DNA of 64,000 nucleotides from Gammaproteobacteria bacterium (GCA_028821515.1 JAPPGA010000058.1:84354-148353), one strand, 5' to 3'; positions 17,525 through 27,183 are shown, numbered from the stretch's first letter. Notes: generated by a model from the sequence alone, not told the origin. Translations and numbers: made by a program.

Positions 17525-18403
17525 GTGCTGAAGATAACCGAGGCTCACGCTGCCCATTACCGGGATCACGGCTATGCGATCGTCGAGAACTTCCTCGAAC
17601 AGGAGGAACTGGATGACGCGTTGGAGGAACTGCGCGGAATCCTGCCGGGCTGGGTGGAGTACTGTGAGGACCCGACGCGGCCCACGCCGGTGCACCCGCC
17701 GGAGGCCCGTGCGTCGACCACGGTGTTCCCCTACCGGGGCGACCGCCTCAATGCCATCACGATGCATCCGGAACTGCGCCGTTTCGCCGCCGGGAACATC
17801 GGTCACGACGATATCTATTGCGAACAGTCGCACCTGCACGCCAAGTACAAGGGGTCGGATCAGGACAGGGACCAGGTCATGCACTGCGACTTCATAAACC
17901 ACACGCTCGCCTATCCCCCGATGCGCCCGGAATACTGGCAGACGGCCTATCTGGTCTACTACACGGACGTGACGGCAGACCTCGCCCCCACCGCCGTATG
18001 TTCCTGGCGTCACTACCCGGAGAGGGTCCGCTGGCCGAATCACTACACCCGGGAAGAGCGTCCGGAGATCTACGACAACGAGCGCAAGATCATCGTCCCG
18101 GCGGGGGCGCTATTCATCTACAGCATGCGAACGTTCCATCGGGGCACGCCATTCAGGGCCGTCGGCGGGCGCATTGCACAGTTCATCACCTACGCCCCGG
18201 CCGCGTGGAAGTGGCTTGGGATCGTGGGCTGGTCGGTGCAGGCCAAGCTGCCCGAATTCCAGCAGTGGATAGAAAAGGCCACGCCGGCCGAACGCGAACT
18301 GCTGGGCTTCCCGCCGCCGAAACACCCCTACTGGACCGAGGAGACCATTGCGGGCGTCAGCGCAAGGTACCCGGGGATGGACATGGCGCCGTATCGGGGG
18401 TGA
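17525..18403 (+). CDS. Phytanoyl-CoA dioxygenase (PhyH) family protein
   Basis: Fe(II)/2-oxoglutarate-dependent oxygenase-like protein of 292 aa from a GTG start. Seen: an N-terminal [21 protein letters not shown] typical of the family (shown in pieces), an HCDF iron-ligand motif (HxD), a distal His with a nearby Arg in [13 protein letters not shown], and an aromatic C-terminal region. It probably hydroxylates a small metabolite; PhyH relatives are functionally diverse and the substrate cannot be assigned. It follows the PH-domain gene closely and is convergent with hppA. Confidence 0.85.
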   Translation: MLKITEAHAAHYRDHGYAIVENFLEQEELDDALEELRGILPGWVEYCEDPTRPTPVHPPEARASTTVFPYRGDRLNAITMHPELRRFAAGNIGHDDIYCEQSHLHAKYKGSDQDRDQVMHCDFINHTLAYPPMRPEYWQTAYLVYYTDVTADLAPTAVCSWRHYPERVRWPNHYTREERPEIYDNERKIIVPAGALFIYSMRTFHRGTPFRAVGGRIAQFITYAPAAWKWLGIVGWSVQAKLPEFQQWIEKATPAERELLGFPPPKHPYWTEETIAGVSARYPGMDMAPYRG

Positions 18404-18431
18404 CCCGCCCATCCTCGAATGTACTGGAAGA

Positions 18432-18457
18432 CGCCGTCGCGCGCTTCAGCGCGACGG
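18432..18457. terminator. GC-rich hairpin between convergent PhyH and hppA genes
   Basis: CGTCGCGC and GCGCGACG pair perfectly around a six-base loop GCTTCA in the 58-base gap between two convergent stop codons. There is no T-run on either side, so it is not a classical intrinsic terminator; a bidirectional transcript-end or stabilising hairpin is the likely role. Confidence 0.45.
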
Positions 18458-18461
18458 GCAC

Positions 18462-20498
18462 TTACAGCAGCGGCGCGATGACCAGGCTGACGATCGCCAT
18501 GACGTTGATCAGGATGTTCATGCTCGGCCCGGAGGTGTCCTTGAACGGGTCTCCGACCGTGTCGCCGACCACCGTCGCGGCGTGAACTTCCGATCCCTTG
18601 CCGCCGAGATTGCCTTTCTCGACGAACTTCTTCGCGTTGTCCCAGGCGCCGCCGGCGTTGGCCATGGTGAGCGCCATCAACACGCATCCCAACAGCGCCC
18701 CGCCGAGCGCCCCGCCCAGCGCTTCCGCGCTGATGCCGAAGCCGATGACCGGCGGCACGGCGACCGCTATGGCGCCGGGTAACAGCATGCGCTTGAGCGC
18801 GGCGGATGTCGCGATATCGATGCACTTGGCGTTGTCGGGCTCCGCGGTGCCTTCGATCAGGCCCGGAATTTCCCGGAACTGCCGCCGGATCTCCTGAATC
18901 ATGTCCATGGCGGCGTCGCCCACCGAGGTCATGGTGATGGAAGCGATGAGGAACGGGATAATGCCGCCGAGGAAGAGTCCGATCAGCACTTCGGGATTGC
19001 CGATATGCAATGAAAAGTCACCGCCGCGGTTGTAGGCGACGGTCTCGACGAACGCGGCGATGATGGCGAGTGCCGCGAGCGCGGCGGCGCCGATGGCGAA
19101 TCCCTTGCCCATGGCGGCGGTGGTGTTGCCGAGTTCGTCCAGCGAGTCTGTTATGGCGCGGGTGTCTTCCCCCAGGCCCGCCATTTCCGCGATGCCGCCG
19201 GCGTTGTCCGCGACGGGGCCGTAGGCGTCCACTGCCATGGTCATGCCGACGGTGGCGAGCAGTCCCACAGCGGCGATGCCGACGCCGTATAGACCAGCCA
19301 ATGAAGTCGAGACGAAGATGATCCCGCAGATGGCAAGCAGCGGTACGACGACGGACTGCATGCCCACCGCCAGGCCCGTGATCATGACCGTAGCCGGACC
19401 GGTTTCCCCCGCCTTCGCGATCCGCTCGATGGGTTTCGACGACGTGTAGTACTCGGTGGTGAGACCGATGATGATGCCGCCTGCGGCACCGGCTACCACG
19501 GACCACCAGATCGCGGTCGAAACGTCGAGAAGTTCGGTGATGACGAAAAACGCTGCGACGACGAACATGACTGGAGAGACCATCATCCCGATTCGCAATG
19601 CGAGTGCTGCGTTCGAGGAGGAGCGGCTGCGCACGATGCCGATGCCGATGATCGAGCAGATGAGGCCAGTGGAGGCGAGTGCCAGCGGCAGGAACATGAG
19701 CGCTGCGCGGGCGTCAGCTTCCGCCAGACCCGTGGTCAGGTTGTCGAGCGTCATCAGGCCAAGGGTCGCCGCGATGGCGATGGACGCGATCATGGCCCCG
19801 CAATAGGACTCGAAGATGTCGGAGCCCATGCCGGCGATGTCGCCGACGTTATCGCCGACGTTGTCCGCGATAACCCCGGGGTTGCGAGGATCGTCTTCCG
19901 GAATGCCCTGTTCGAGCTTGCCGACTAGGTCCGCGCCGACGTCGGCGCTCTTGGTGTAGATCCCACCGCCGACCCGGGAGAACAGCGCCACGCTCGAGGC
20001 GCCCATGCCGAAACCGTGGATGTGGTGTGCCGTATGCGGATCGCCGCCGAAGAAGTAGTAGGCGAGACCCAGGCCCAGAAGGCCGAGCGAAGCCACGGCC
20101 AAGCCCATGATGGAGCCGCCGAAGAAAGCGACGGAGAGCGCCGCCGGCGCGCCCTGCGTATGCGCTGCGGTGGTGGTGCGCACGTTGGCCTTGGTGGCGG
20201 TGTACATGCCGATCCAGCCGGCGCCGGCTGACGACAGCGCACCGAGAATGAACGCGAAGACGGTCTGCTGGCCAAGGCCGGGTGACAGGTACAGGATGAC
20301 GATGAGAACCGCGGCGAAGAGCGCGAGCATCAGGTACTCCCGGCGCATGAACACCATGGCGCCGGAGTGGATCTGATCTGCTATTTTTCGGACGTTGTCC
20401 TCGCCTTCGGCGTAGCGCTTGACGAGCGCATAGACGATGAAGGCGCAGGCAAGCCCGAAAAGGCCTAGTACGGGCGGTAGGATCGTTTGCTCCAGCAT
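18462..20498 (-). CDS. hppA: Membrane-bound pyrophosphatase, probably K+-dependent and Na+-pumping
   Basis: Integral membrane ion pump driven by pyrophosphate hydrolysis, 678 aa from the ATG at 20498, which has an AAGGGAA ribosome site; the longer open frame upstream is not needed. Seen: about 16 hydrophobic segments and the signature [16 protein letters not shown]. The motif [11 protein letters not shown] has Ala where K+-independent enzymes have Lys, so K+ dependence is predicted. The coupling-helix sequence SDIFESY puts the gate Glu at the position used by Na+-pumping enzymes rather than four residues later as in plant H+ pumps. Ion specificity is inference from these residues. Confidence 0.95.
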   Translation of the reverse strand: MLEQTILPPVLGLFGLACAFIVYALVKRYAEGEDNVRKIADQIHSGAMVFMRREYLMLALFAAVLIVILYLSPGLGQQTVFAFILGALSSAGAGWIGMYTATKANVRTTTAAHTQGAPAALSVAFFGGSIMGLAVASLGLLGLGLAYYFFGGDPHTAHHIHGFGMGASSVALFSRVGGGIYTKSADVGADLVGKLEQGIPEDDPRNPGVIADNVGDNVGDIAGMGSDIFESYCGAMIASIAIAATLGLMTLDNLTTGLAEADARAALMFLPLALASTGLICSIIGIGIVRSRSSSNAALALRIGMMVSPVMFVVAAFFVITELLDVSTAIWWSVVAGAAGGIIIGLTTEYYTSSKPIERIAKAGETGPATVMITGLAVGMQSVVVPLLAICGIIFVSTSLAGLYGVGIAAVGLLATVGMTMAVDAYGPVADNAGGIAEMAGLGEDTRAITDSLDELGNTTAAMGKGFAIGAAALAALAIIAAFVETVAYNRGGDFSLHIGNPEVLIGLFLGGIIPFLIASITMTSVGDAAMDMIQEIRRQFREIPGLIEGTAEPDNAKCIDIATSAALKRMLLPGAIAVAVPPVIGFGISAEALGGALGGALLGCVLMALTMANAGGAWDNAKKFVEKGNLGGKGSEVHAATVVGDTVGDPFKDTSGPSMNILINVMAIVSLVIAPLL

Positions 20499-20724
20499 GG
20501 GTTCCCTTAATTGTTGGCTCTTTGCAATGGACCCCTTGCGGCCCGCCGACTCGGGACCGTGCCGCGTGCGGCGATGGCGAACCGAGAGCGTCGCGCCGCT
20601 CGGGCGCACAGTTCATCGCAAAGGGTCGATTGGCCGCGCATGATACCGAAGGCGAACTCTCGAACAAGCGCCCGGCAGCTCCAATCCTCACATTCGAGGA
20701 GGAGTCCTGGTCTGTACTTCCCGG

Positions 20725-21756
20725 TCACCCCTGTGCCAACAGCGCCCGCAGGTCGATAATGGCTGCATTGGCGCGGGAAATGTACGACGCCATGACCAGC
20801 GAATGGTTCGCCGTGAATCCGAAGCCCGTCCCGTTCAGGATTACGGGACTCCAGATGGTCTTCTGGGTGCCCTCGAGTTCGCGCACGATCTGCAGGAGGC
20901 TCACGCGCGCGTTCTTGTCGTCCAGCACGTCGGCGAAATCACGCTCCACCGCGCGCAGCAGGTGCAGCAGCGCCCAGGCCTGTCCACGCGCTTCGTAGAA
21001 GATGTCGTCGATCTCGAACCAGCTTGTCTTCATCGCCGCATCGGACGGCGTCGGTGTCGACTGCACTGCCGCGGGGTCCCCCGCGAGGCCGGTATCGAGT
21101 TGCCGTTTGCCGACACTCGCCGAGAGGCGCTGCGACAGGCTTCCGAGCCGCGTCTCGACGGCGGTCAGCCAGGCGCGCAGGTTGTCCGCGCGGGCATAGA
21201 ACTGCGCCTCGGGCCGCTCAGCATCGCTCAGGCGCGCCTTGTAGCCCTTGAGGTAGTCGATGCCGTCGCCGTACTCGTCCTCGGTGCGCGGGAATATCCA
21301 GCTCGAGTTGTCGAAGAAGAACTTGCCTTCCGCGAGCGACAGGTCGGGATCCTCGGTGGACTGGCTCTGCGAGCGGCTGAGGTCGGCCCGCATGACGCGG
21401 CTCAGGTCCCGAACCTGCACGATGACGCCGAATTCCCAGTTCGGCACGTTGTCCATCCACACGCCGGGCGGGAACAGGTCGTTGGAGAGGTACCCGCCGG
21501 GCTTGTCGAGCAGGATCTCGCCCATGTGGATGATGGTGGAGGTCGTGATGGCGCCCGTGACGAGATCTTCCCCCGAAGCCTGCGCGGACTGGCGCGCCAC
21601 CTCGACGACATCGAACGAGTCCGGCTTGGTGTCCCACCACCACCAGAAGACCGTGACGATGAGAAGGTAGACGCCGACGGCGATGCCGGCGCCACGCAGG
21701 GCCCAGTTGGCCTGCGCGCCCGTGTCCGGGCTCGCTTGCCAGAACTTCCAGTTCAC
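20725..21756 (-). CDS. DUF2333 family membrane-anchored protein
   Basis: 343 aa of unknown function, a family known from gammaproteobacteria. The GTG at 21756 is chosen because GAGGAGG lies just upstream (21763-21769); the frame opens 20 codons earlier. Seen: one N-terminal membrane helix (about residues 22-42, WWWW at its end), then the conserved periplasmic LLDKPGGYLSND, PPGVWMDNVPNWEFG and VQVRDLSRVMRADLSRSQS segments. It is followed downstream by hppA on the same strand with a 226-base gap; no reaction can be assigned. Confidence 0.85.
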   Translation of the reverse strand: MNWKFWQASPDTGAQANWALRGAGIAVGVYLLIVTVFWWWWDTKPDSFDVVEVARQSAQASGEDLVTGAITTSTIIHMGEILLDKPGGYLSNDLFPPGVWMDNVPNWEFGVIVQVRDLSRVMRADLSRSQSQSTEDPDLSLAEGKFFFDNSSWIFPRTEDEYGDGIDYLKGYKARLSDAERPEAQFYARADNLRAWLTAVETRLGSLSQRLSASVGKRQLDTGLAGDPAAVQSTPTPSDAAMKTSWFEIDDIFYEARGQAWALLHLLRAVERDFADVLDDKNARVSLLQIVRELEGTQKTIWSPVILNGTGFGFTANHSLVMASYISRANAAIIDLRALLAQG

Positions 21757-21778
21757 CTTGCCTCCTCGAAAAGCGGTG

Positions 21779-22510
21779 TTAGGGCGTGGCCCCCGGTAGC
21801 AGGAATATAACGACACGCGGCGGGTAGCCGATCACGATCTCGCCACGGATTCGCCTGTCGCCCGGTGCATCGTTCAACCGCGCATATATCCAACGTCCTT
21901 CGACGTCGGATCCCGCGCGGATGATAACGCGGGCGTTGGGCTTGCGGGCGTGGGCGCCGAACGCGGCAAGCTCGCCCGCAACCGACTGCCGCCTTCCCCG
22001 CACCTCATCGCGGCCGAGGTCCAACTGCAGGCGCTCGGCGTCACGCAACTGCCGCAGCTGGGCTTTCGCGGAGGGCAGGGAGGGGTGGTCCGCGTCGGCC
22101 CTCGCGGCCTGGTCGAGCAGGAGTCCCGCCACTGTCCAGCGCTCCTGGCGGATGGCGTCGCGCGCTCGCTGGATGAACGCCTCGGTGATGCGCTCGATGC
22201 CATACAGGGCGTCCGGATTGTCGCGGTCGATCTCGAGAACTTCGAGATAGAGGCTATGTGCGGCGCCGGGTGTACCGATCAGCCGTTCCTCGGAAAACGC
22301 CGTTTCCGCGCGGTCGAGGATCGGATTGACGTCCGGCGGCTCGACGGGGGGTGGCGGCGGTTGCTCCTCGATCTCGTCCGGCGGCCTCTGCGGGCAACCG
22401 GCCAGCAGCGCGGCGAACAACAGCGGGAAGCAGGCTCGAAGCAGTGCGGATCGGTTCAACGTCAACGTCAATCGGCGGGAGGAACCGGAACATATAGCGG
22501 CGGGCAGCAC
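21779..22510 (-). CDS. Putative lipoprotein with TPR-like helices
   Basis: 243 aa in the longest reading. A hydrophobic stretch ends in LLAGC, a good lipobox, followed by a proline-rich linker (EEQPPPPPVEPP) and an Ala/Arg/Leu-rich helical region with YLEVLEIDRDNPDALYGIERI, reminiscent of tetratricopeptide repeats. The start is uncertain: TTG codons at 22471, 22465 and 22459 would give a more normal signal peptide length. It lies 22 bases upstream of the DUF2333 gene on the same strand, so the two are probably an operon at the cell envelope. Function unknown. Confidence 0.7.
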   Translation of the reverse strand: MLPAAICSGSSRRLTLTLNRSALLRACFPLLFAALLAGCPQRPPDEIEEQPPPPPVEPPDVNPILDRAETAFSEERLIGTPGAAHSLYLEVLEIDRDNPDALYGIERITEAFIQRARDAIRQERWTVAGLLLDQAARADADHPSLPSAKAQLRQLRDAERLQLDLGRDEVRGRRQSVAGELAAFGAHARKPNARVIIRAGSDVEGRWIYARLNDAPGDRRIRGEIVIGYPPRVVIFLLPGATP

Positions 22511-22548
22511 ACTTCAATTGGCGGCGCGGCGGTGTCATATTGGCGTGC

Positions 22549-23028
22549 ATGCCGGGGCACGCCGAACGAACAGCCTTACTCCTCTTCTGCATCCTGGCGT
22601 GGCCGGCGGCGCAAACGGCGACGGAACTGAAGGCCGGTCCCGATCCGCTCGGCGCGAATGCCAAAAAGGAACAACGGGAGATCCTGGCCGTCGACAGGGC
22701 GTTTGCCCTGACAGCGGAACTGTCCGAGGACGGCTTCCTGGTCGCGACCTGGCGCATGCCCGCCGGTTACTACCTGTACCGGCACCGGTTCGCGTTTTCG
22801 GGGCCCGACGATGCGCTCGGCGACCCGATCATTCCCGACGGCAAACCCAGGACGGACGAGTTCTTCGGCGACGTGGAGGTGTACTACGGGGAGGTGACCA
22901 TACGGGTGCCGGTGCTGCGCCGGGCCACCGGCATCGAGGTCACGATCGGGTACCAGGGATGCGCGGATTTCGGCTTCTGCTATCCCCCCGAGAAGAAGCG
23001 TTTCGCCTTCCCGGGATCGGTGCCATAA
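22549..23028 (+). CDS. Stand-alone DsbD alpha-domain (protein-disulfide reductase N-terminal) protein
   Basis: 159 aa from ATG 22549 (a TTG at 22540 is the alternative). Signal peptide, then an immunoglobulin-like fold with FLVATWRMPAGYYLYRHRFAF and the diagnostic IGYQGCADFGFCYPPEKKRF, whose two cysteines match the redox pair of the DsbD N-terminal domain. Full DsbD has an eight-helix membrane core and a thioredoxin domain after this; both are absent and the gene stops cleanly. It would receive electrons from another membrane reductase or act as a binding domain. Divergent from the lipoprotein gene. Confidence 0.85.
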   Translation: MPGHAERTALLLFCILAWPAAQTATELKAGPDPLGANAKKEQREILAVDRAFALTAELSEDGFLVATWRMPAGYYLYRHRFAFSGPDDALGDPIIPDGKPRTDEFFGDVEVYYGEVTIRVPVLRRATGIEVTIGYQGCADFGFCYPPEKKRFAFPGSVP

Positions 23029-23104
23029 CACGGGGTCTATACGGGCAGGCCTGTGGTAGTCTGCGCCCCGTTTCACGCACCGGCACTCACGCAAGGGGAT
23101 TGGG

Positions 23105-23740
23105 ATGAAGCTCTACGACTGCGAACAGGCACCGAACCCGCGCCGCGTCCGCATCTTCATGGCGGAGAAAGGCATCTCCTGCGAGACCGCGCAGCTCAAC
23201 ATCGTCCAGGGAGACAACCTGAGTGACGACTTTCTGGCCGTGAATCCACGCGGCCTGCTGCCCACCCTGGTGCTGGACGACGGCACGGTCCTCGACGAGT
23301 CGGTTGCCATCTGCCGCTACCTCGAGGAAACGCACCCGGAGCCTCCGTTGATGGGCACGGACGCTGTCAGAAAGGCGCAGATCGAATCGCGCCAGCGCCA
23401 CATGGAGTTTGAAGGGCTGCTCGCCGCCGCCGAGACGTTCCGGAACGCCTTTCCAAGGTTCTCGAAGCGGGGGCTTGGCGGGAATGTCGGCGAGGTCGAC
23501 GCAATCCCCGCGCTGGTCGAACGCGGCCAGGCATCCCTGCTGCGCTTCTACAACAGGCTGAATGCACATCTCGGCCAGTCCCGGTATGTCGCCGGTGACG
23601 AGTTCACCATCGCGGACATCACGGCACTCTGCGCCGTTGACTTCGCCTCGGTGGCGGCCCGCGTTCCCGTGCCGGAGGACTGCGAGAACGTGGCGCGCTG
23701 GCACGCGGATGTGTCGGCGCGTCCGAGCGCGAGGGCTTGA
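23105..23740 (+). CDS. Glutathione S-transferase family protein
   Basis: 211 aa cytosolic GST. Seen: N-terminal thioredoxin-like domain MKLYDCEQAPNPRRVRIF, NPRGLLPTLVLDDGTVLDESVAICRYLE (glutathione-binding Pro and Glu-Ser), linker, then an all-helical C-terminal domain with YVAGDEFTIADITALCAVDF (the N-capping box). The first residues resemble theta/beta-type enzymes with Cys or Ser near the active site, but the class cannot be fixed. AGGGGATTGGG upstream of the ATG serves as ribosome site. Downstream neighbours are unrelated glycolytic-type genes. Confidence 0.92.
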   Translation: MKLYDCEQAPNPRRVRIFMAEKGISCETAQLNIVQGDNLSDDFLAVNPRGLLPTLVLDDGTVLDESVAICRYLEETHPEPPLMGTDAVRKAQIESRQRHMEFEGLLAAAETFRNAFPRFSKRGLGGNVGEVDAIPALVERGQASLLRFYNRLNAHLGQSRYVAGDEFTIADITALCAVDFASVAARVPVPEDCENVARWHADVSARPSARA

Positions 23741-23812
23741 GGGGGTCGCCCCGAAACACTCAACGTGCAGTGACAAACCAGACATGAACAAGACAGGCAT
23801 CTGGAGCAAGCG

Positions 23813-24838
23813 GTGAACCCCTTGCGAATCGGGATGATGGGCTTCGGCCAGGTGGGCCGACAGGTCTATCGGCTGGCACTGGACGACGACCGATTCGACG
23901 TCGTGGCCGTGTCCGACATAGGCGAGCCGGACATCCTCCATCACCTCGTCAACAAGTCGATGACGCGGGGCGTTTCCGTGCGGCTCGAAGGCAACTACCT
24001 GGTCGGAGGCCAACATGGCCGCAAGACCAGGCTGTTCCCGGCTGCCCGGCCTTCCGATGTCCTGTGGGATGTCTTCGGCGTGGATCTCGTGATCGACACC
24101 ACGGCACGGTTTCGCTCTGCAGAAGCGCTCATCCCGCACCTCACCAACGGCGCCCCCCGGGTCATCCTCTCGACCCTTCCGGAAGGAGAGATCGACCGCG
24201 TCGTCCTCTACGGCATCAACCAGGACAGCATCGATGCCAACGACCGTATCGTCTCCGCGGGTTCCGCATCCACGACAGCGATGGCGCTCGCCATCAAGGT
24301 CGTCGCGGGCGCGGGCTCCATCGAGCATGCCACCATGACGTCGGTGCACGCCTACACGAGCGACCAGACCCTGCAGGACTACGCGGGCCCCGACTACCGC
24401 CGCAGCCGGTCCGGCGCGGAGAACATCATTCCCAACGAAACACCCGCGCCCTACTGGGTGGAGCGGCTGATGCCGGAGGTTGCCGGCAAGCTCAGCGGGT
24501 TTGCGCTGAACGTGCCCGTACAGGCGGGATCGCTTCTGGACATGACCGTGGCGTTCGCCGACGCGGCCGTCAACGCCGAGGCGGTGAACGACCTCTTCAT
24601 CGGTGCAGCCGTGCGCGAACCCGAACTGATCGCCGTCACCCCCGACCCGATCGTATCGTCCGATGTGAAGGGTTGCTCGCAATCCATACTCTTCGACCTG
24701 AAAGGGACCCTGAAGGCCGGATCGAACCTGGTCAAGCTGCTCGCCTGGCACGAATCCCTTGGCCATGCGCGGCGAATACTGGATCTCGCTGCCCTCTATT
24801 CGGGGCTTGAGGCCCCACCGGCACGGGAGGCTGCCTGA
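23813..24838 (+). CDS. GAPDH-like paralogue lacking the catalytic cysteine
   Basis: 341 aa, full-length homologue of glyceraldehyde-3-phosphate dehydrogenase from a GTG start. The nucleotide-binding MMGFGQVGRQVYR and the catalytic-domain SVHAYTSDQTLQDY (His179) and RRSRSGAENIIP are kept. The active-site motif reads SAGSASTTAMALA in place of SNASCTTNCLAP, so Ser153 stands where the nucleophilic Cys should be, and the C-terminal WYDNEWGYSNR is replaced by WHESLGHARR, losing the nicotinamide-contacting Asn. It should not have normal GAPDH activity. The stop overlaps the start of an intact gap gene (TGATG), suggesting co-expression, perhaps as a mixed tetramer or regulatory subunit. Confidence 0.88.
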   Translation: MNPLRIGMMGFGQVGRQVYRLALDDDRFDVVAVSDIGEPDILHHLVNKSMTRGVSVRLEGNYLVGGQHGRKTRLFPAARPSDVLWDVFGVDLVIDTTARFRSAEALIPHLTNGAPRVILSTLPEGEIDRVVLYGINQDSIDANDRIVSAGSASTTAMALAIKVVAGAGSIEHATMTSVHAYTSDQTLQDYAGPDYRRSRSGAENIIPNETPAPYWVERLMPEVAGKLSGFALNVPVQAGSLLDMTVAFADAAVNAEAVNDLFIGAAVREPELIAVTPDPIVSSDVKGCSQSILFDLKGTLKAGSNLVKLLAWHESLGHARRILDLAALYSGLEAPPAREAA

Positions 24839-25842
24839 TGCGCGTAGCCATCAATGGATTCGGGCGGATCGGCCGCGCCGTCTTCCGGATTGCCGAGGCC
24901 ACCGACGAGATCGAGATCGTGGCGATCAACGACCTGTTCGACCACGACGCCCTGGCCTACCTGCTCAACTACGATACTGTGATGGGCCGCTTCGAAGGCG
25001 GCGTTGCCATCGAGGACGGCGAACTGGTCACGCCGCATACCCGCGCGCGCATGGTCCAGGAACGGGATCCCCGCAGTCTGCCCTGGGCGGAGCTCGCGGT
25101 GGACGCCGTCGTCGAGTCCACCGGCGTCTTCCTCACCCGGGACCAGGTGGCGATGCATCTCGAGGCGGGTGCGAAACGGACCGTGCTCACGGTTCCCGCA
25201 AAGGACCGGGTCGACCTGACCGTCGTGCTTGGCGTCAACGAGGACGAGCTTGAACCCGGGCACCGCGTAGTCTCCAACGCAAGCTGCACCACCAACTGCC
25301 TTGCGCCGGTCGCCAAGGTGCTCCACGACAGCTTCGGTATCCGTGAAGGGGTCATCAACACGGTACACGCCTACACGAACGACCAGAGCCTGGCGGATGT
25401 GCCCCATTCGGACTGGCGCCGCAGCCGCGCGGCCGCAGAGAACATCATCCCCACTTCCACCGGCGCCGCCAGGGCGGTTGGGGAAGTCCTGCCGGAACTG
25501 AACGGACGTCTCGACGGCATCGCCTCCCGTGTGCCGGTGCCGGACGGTTCGGTCGTGGACCTGTTCGTTGAATTGGAAAAGCCCGCCACCGTCGATGCCG
25601 TGCACGACGCTGTGCAGGCTGCCTCGGACTCTCAGCGACTGCGTGACGTCCTCGAGTTCACACGCGAGCCGGTGGTCTCTTCCGACATCATCGGCAACCC
25701 GCACTCATCCATCTACGACGCTTCGTTTACCCAGGTTTCGGGAGACCGATACCTGAAGGCGCTGTGCTGGTACGACAACGAGTGGGGATACTCGAACCGG
25801 GTCTGCGACCTGCTCGTAATGATGGCGGCATTGGATCGCTGA
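24838..25842 (+). CDS. gap: Glyceraldehyde-3-phosphate dehydrogenase, type I
   Basis: Canonical GAPDH, 334 aa, converting glyceraldehyde-3-phosphate, NAD(P)+ and phosphate to 1,3-bisphosphoglycerate. Seen: AINGFGRIGRAVFR, SNASCTTNCLAP with Cys150, VHAYTNDQ with His177, RRSRAAAENIIP, and the C-terminal WYDNEWGYSNRV. The residue after the second beta strand is an Asn-Asp (AINDLFDHD), as in NAD-using enzymes. Overlaps the Cys-less paralogue by one base, so translation is coupled. Convergent with the metallophosphoesterase gene. Confidence 0.96.
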   Translation: MRVAINGFGRIGRAVFRIAEATDEIEIVAINDLFDHDALAYLLNYDTVMGRFEGGVAIEDGELVTPHTRARMVQERDPRSLPWAELAVDAVVESTGVFLTRDQVAMHLEAGAKRTVLTVPAKDRVDLTVVLGVNEDELEPGHRVVSNASCTTNCLAPVAKVLHDSFGIREGVINTVHAYTNDQSLADVPHSDWRRSRAAAENIIPTSTGAARAVGEVLPELNGRLDGIASRVPVPDGSVVDLFVELEKPATVDAVHDAVQAASDSQRLRDVLEFTREPVVSSDIIGNPHSSIYDASFTQVSGDRYLKALCWYDNEWGYSNRVCDLLVMMAALDR

Positions 25843-25931
25843 CAACCGGAGTTGGGGCGGGAAACGCTTCAGCTACCGCTGGAACATGTGCCCTGACCCT
25901 GCGCTACGCCCAAGGCGAACTCGACGTTGCT

Positions 25932-27002
25932 TCAGTTGTGCAGCGGCGAAAAGCTGAAGACCCAGGGAGTGTCCGGCTCGACGGACACGCGCACTGCCTT
26001 GATCTCCGGTGAGCCGTACACCTGCAACCGCGTGATGTTGGCGTATTGCGGCGGCTGGGTTTCGCCGGCCGAGACCATGAACGGCCGGTCGATCTCGAAC
26101 TCGTGGAAATCGCCGTGGATGACGAGGACGGGACGCCCGAACTCACCTCCCAGGTCGCGAATGGCCCATGCGGTCCAGTAGAACGGGCCCGTGGCACCGC
26201 CACGCACCGAGATCCCGGTAAACTCGCCGTCGCGGCGATCCATAAAGAGTGCCGCATGCAGGGCGATCACCACGGCCTTTGCTTCGCTCTCCTCCGCTTT
26301 CGCGAAGATCTGCTTGATCCACGCGACATTGGCGTTGTTGCGGGTGATCGCTTCCAACGCTCGGTCCTGGTCGTTGATGAAGAAGTTGTTTGCGGTCCCG
26401 GTCACGTGCACGGTGCCAAAGACAACCCCCTGGTGCGTCCAGAGGGCATTCTCGACCATGTCGCCAAACTCCGAGACATCGGCTTGCCTGGTCAGCTCCA
26501 TGGGCTTCGCGCCGAGGCTCTTGCTGGTAGCGAAGAACGTCTTGCGGATGCTTGCGAGACTGGAAAAACCGTCAGCGGAGAGCGTGCGGGCGAAACTGCC
26601 GTCCAGCGACTTCGCCGCCGTAACGGTTGCGATGTCTTCCTCGGTTGGTGTTCCCGACAGGAATCGACGGCCCAGTTCGATGACTTCCGACTTGGCACAG
26701 TCGACCCATTCGTTATCGCCCGGCGTATAGACCACCGGATGGTCGTACTCTGCAAAAAAGTCGCGGATCCGCTGGTGTTCGGCGTCGTTGCAGTCCATCA
26801 CTCCCCACGTATCGCCGACGTGAATGGTGAACGCCGGGCCGGTCGAATTGATGGTCTCGATCAGCGCCCGGTACACAGGGTAGTCGTCCGGCGGGTTGTA
26901 CGCCGTGTCGCCCAGCGCGACGAAATGAAACGGTTGGGCCATTGCGGGACAGGAAATTGCGAGTGCGAGGCACCCTGATAGCACGACGCGAAACCGGGTC
27001 AT
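25932..27002 (-). CDS. Secreted metallophosphoesterase
   Basis: 356 aa with a clear signal peptide (VVLSGCLALAISCPAMA). The frame is open 147 codons upstream, but the ATG at 27002 fits the signal peptide. Seen: calcineurin-like metal motifs FVALGDTAYN, IHVGDTWG, TPGDNEWVD, VIALHAALF and VIHGDFHEF in order, so a two-metal phosphoesterase acting in the periplasm or outside the cell. The substrate is not evident. A 277-base gap separates it from the divergent Gfo/Idh/MocA gene and holds one copy of repeat R2. Confidence 0.88.
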   Translation of the reverse strand: MTRFRVVLSGCLALAISCPAMAQPFHFVALGDTAYNPPDDYPVYRALIETINSTGPAFTIHVGDTWGVMDCNDAEHQRIRDFFAEYDHPVVYTPGDNEWVDCAKSEVIELGRRFLSGTPTEEDIATVTAAKSLDGSFARTLSADGFSSLASIRKTFFATSKSLGAKPMELTRQADVSEFGDMVENALWTHQGVVFGTVHVTGTANNFFINDQDRALEAITRNNANVAWIKQIFAKAEESEAKAVVIALHAALFMDRRDGEFTGISVRGGATGPFYWTAWAIRDLGGEFGRPVLVIHGDFHEFEIDRPFMVSAGETQPPQYANITRLQVYGSPEIKAVRVSVEPDTPWVFSFSPLHN

Positions 27003-27108
27003 TGGGGTTCTCAAGGACGGGAGGGCGGGCGAGTCTAGCACCCGGACCCGCACGCTTCTACATCGGATGCCGGGACTCGAGGGGAGGCGGTCGCCACCCG
27101 TGCCGGGA

Positions 27109-27183
27109 CCGATAGACTCAGGCGATGAAGTCGAAGAGAATCTGACGCTTGCGGGGACTCCAGTTATTCTTGTGCGTCCCGCG
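27109..27183 (+). repeat. Repeat R2, copy A
   Basis: About 75 bases, direct copy of the element at 39058-39138. Shared blocks are CCGATAGACTC, GAAGTCGAAGAGAAT and GCGTCCCGC in the same order and orientation, with diverged DNA between. This copy contains CTGACG and TATTCT spaced by 17 bases followed by a GC-rich discriminator-like block, so it could act as a promoter for the Gfo/Idh/MocA gene. The rest of the 27003-27279 gap shows nothing else. Confidence 0.6.

Noticed and set aside
22326..23108. Long plus-strand frame across the lipoprotein and DsbD-like genes
   Set aside because: Low-complexity Arg/Gly-rich translation; shadows of two well supported genes in other frames.
23087..24766. 559-codon open frame antisense to GST and the GAPDH-like gene
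   Set aside because: High-GC antisense shadow with no domain signal; both opposite-strand genes are clear.
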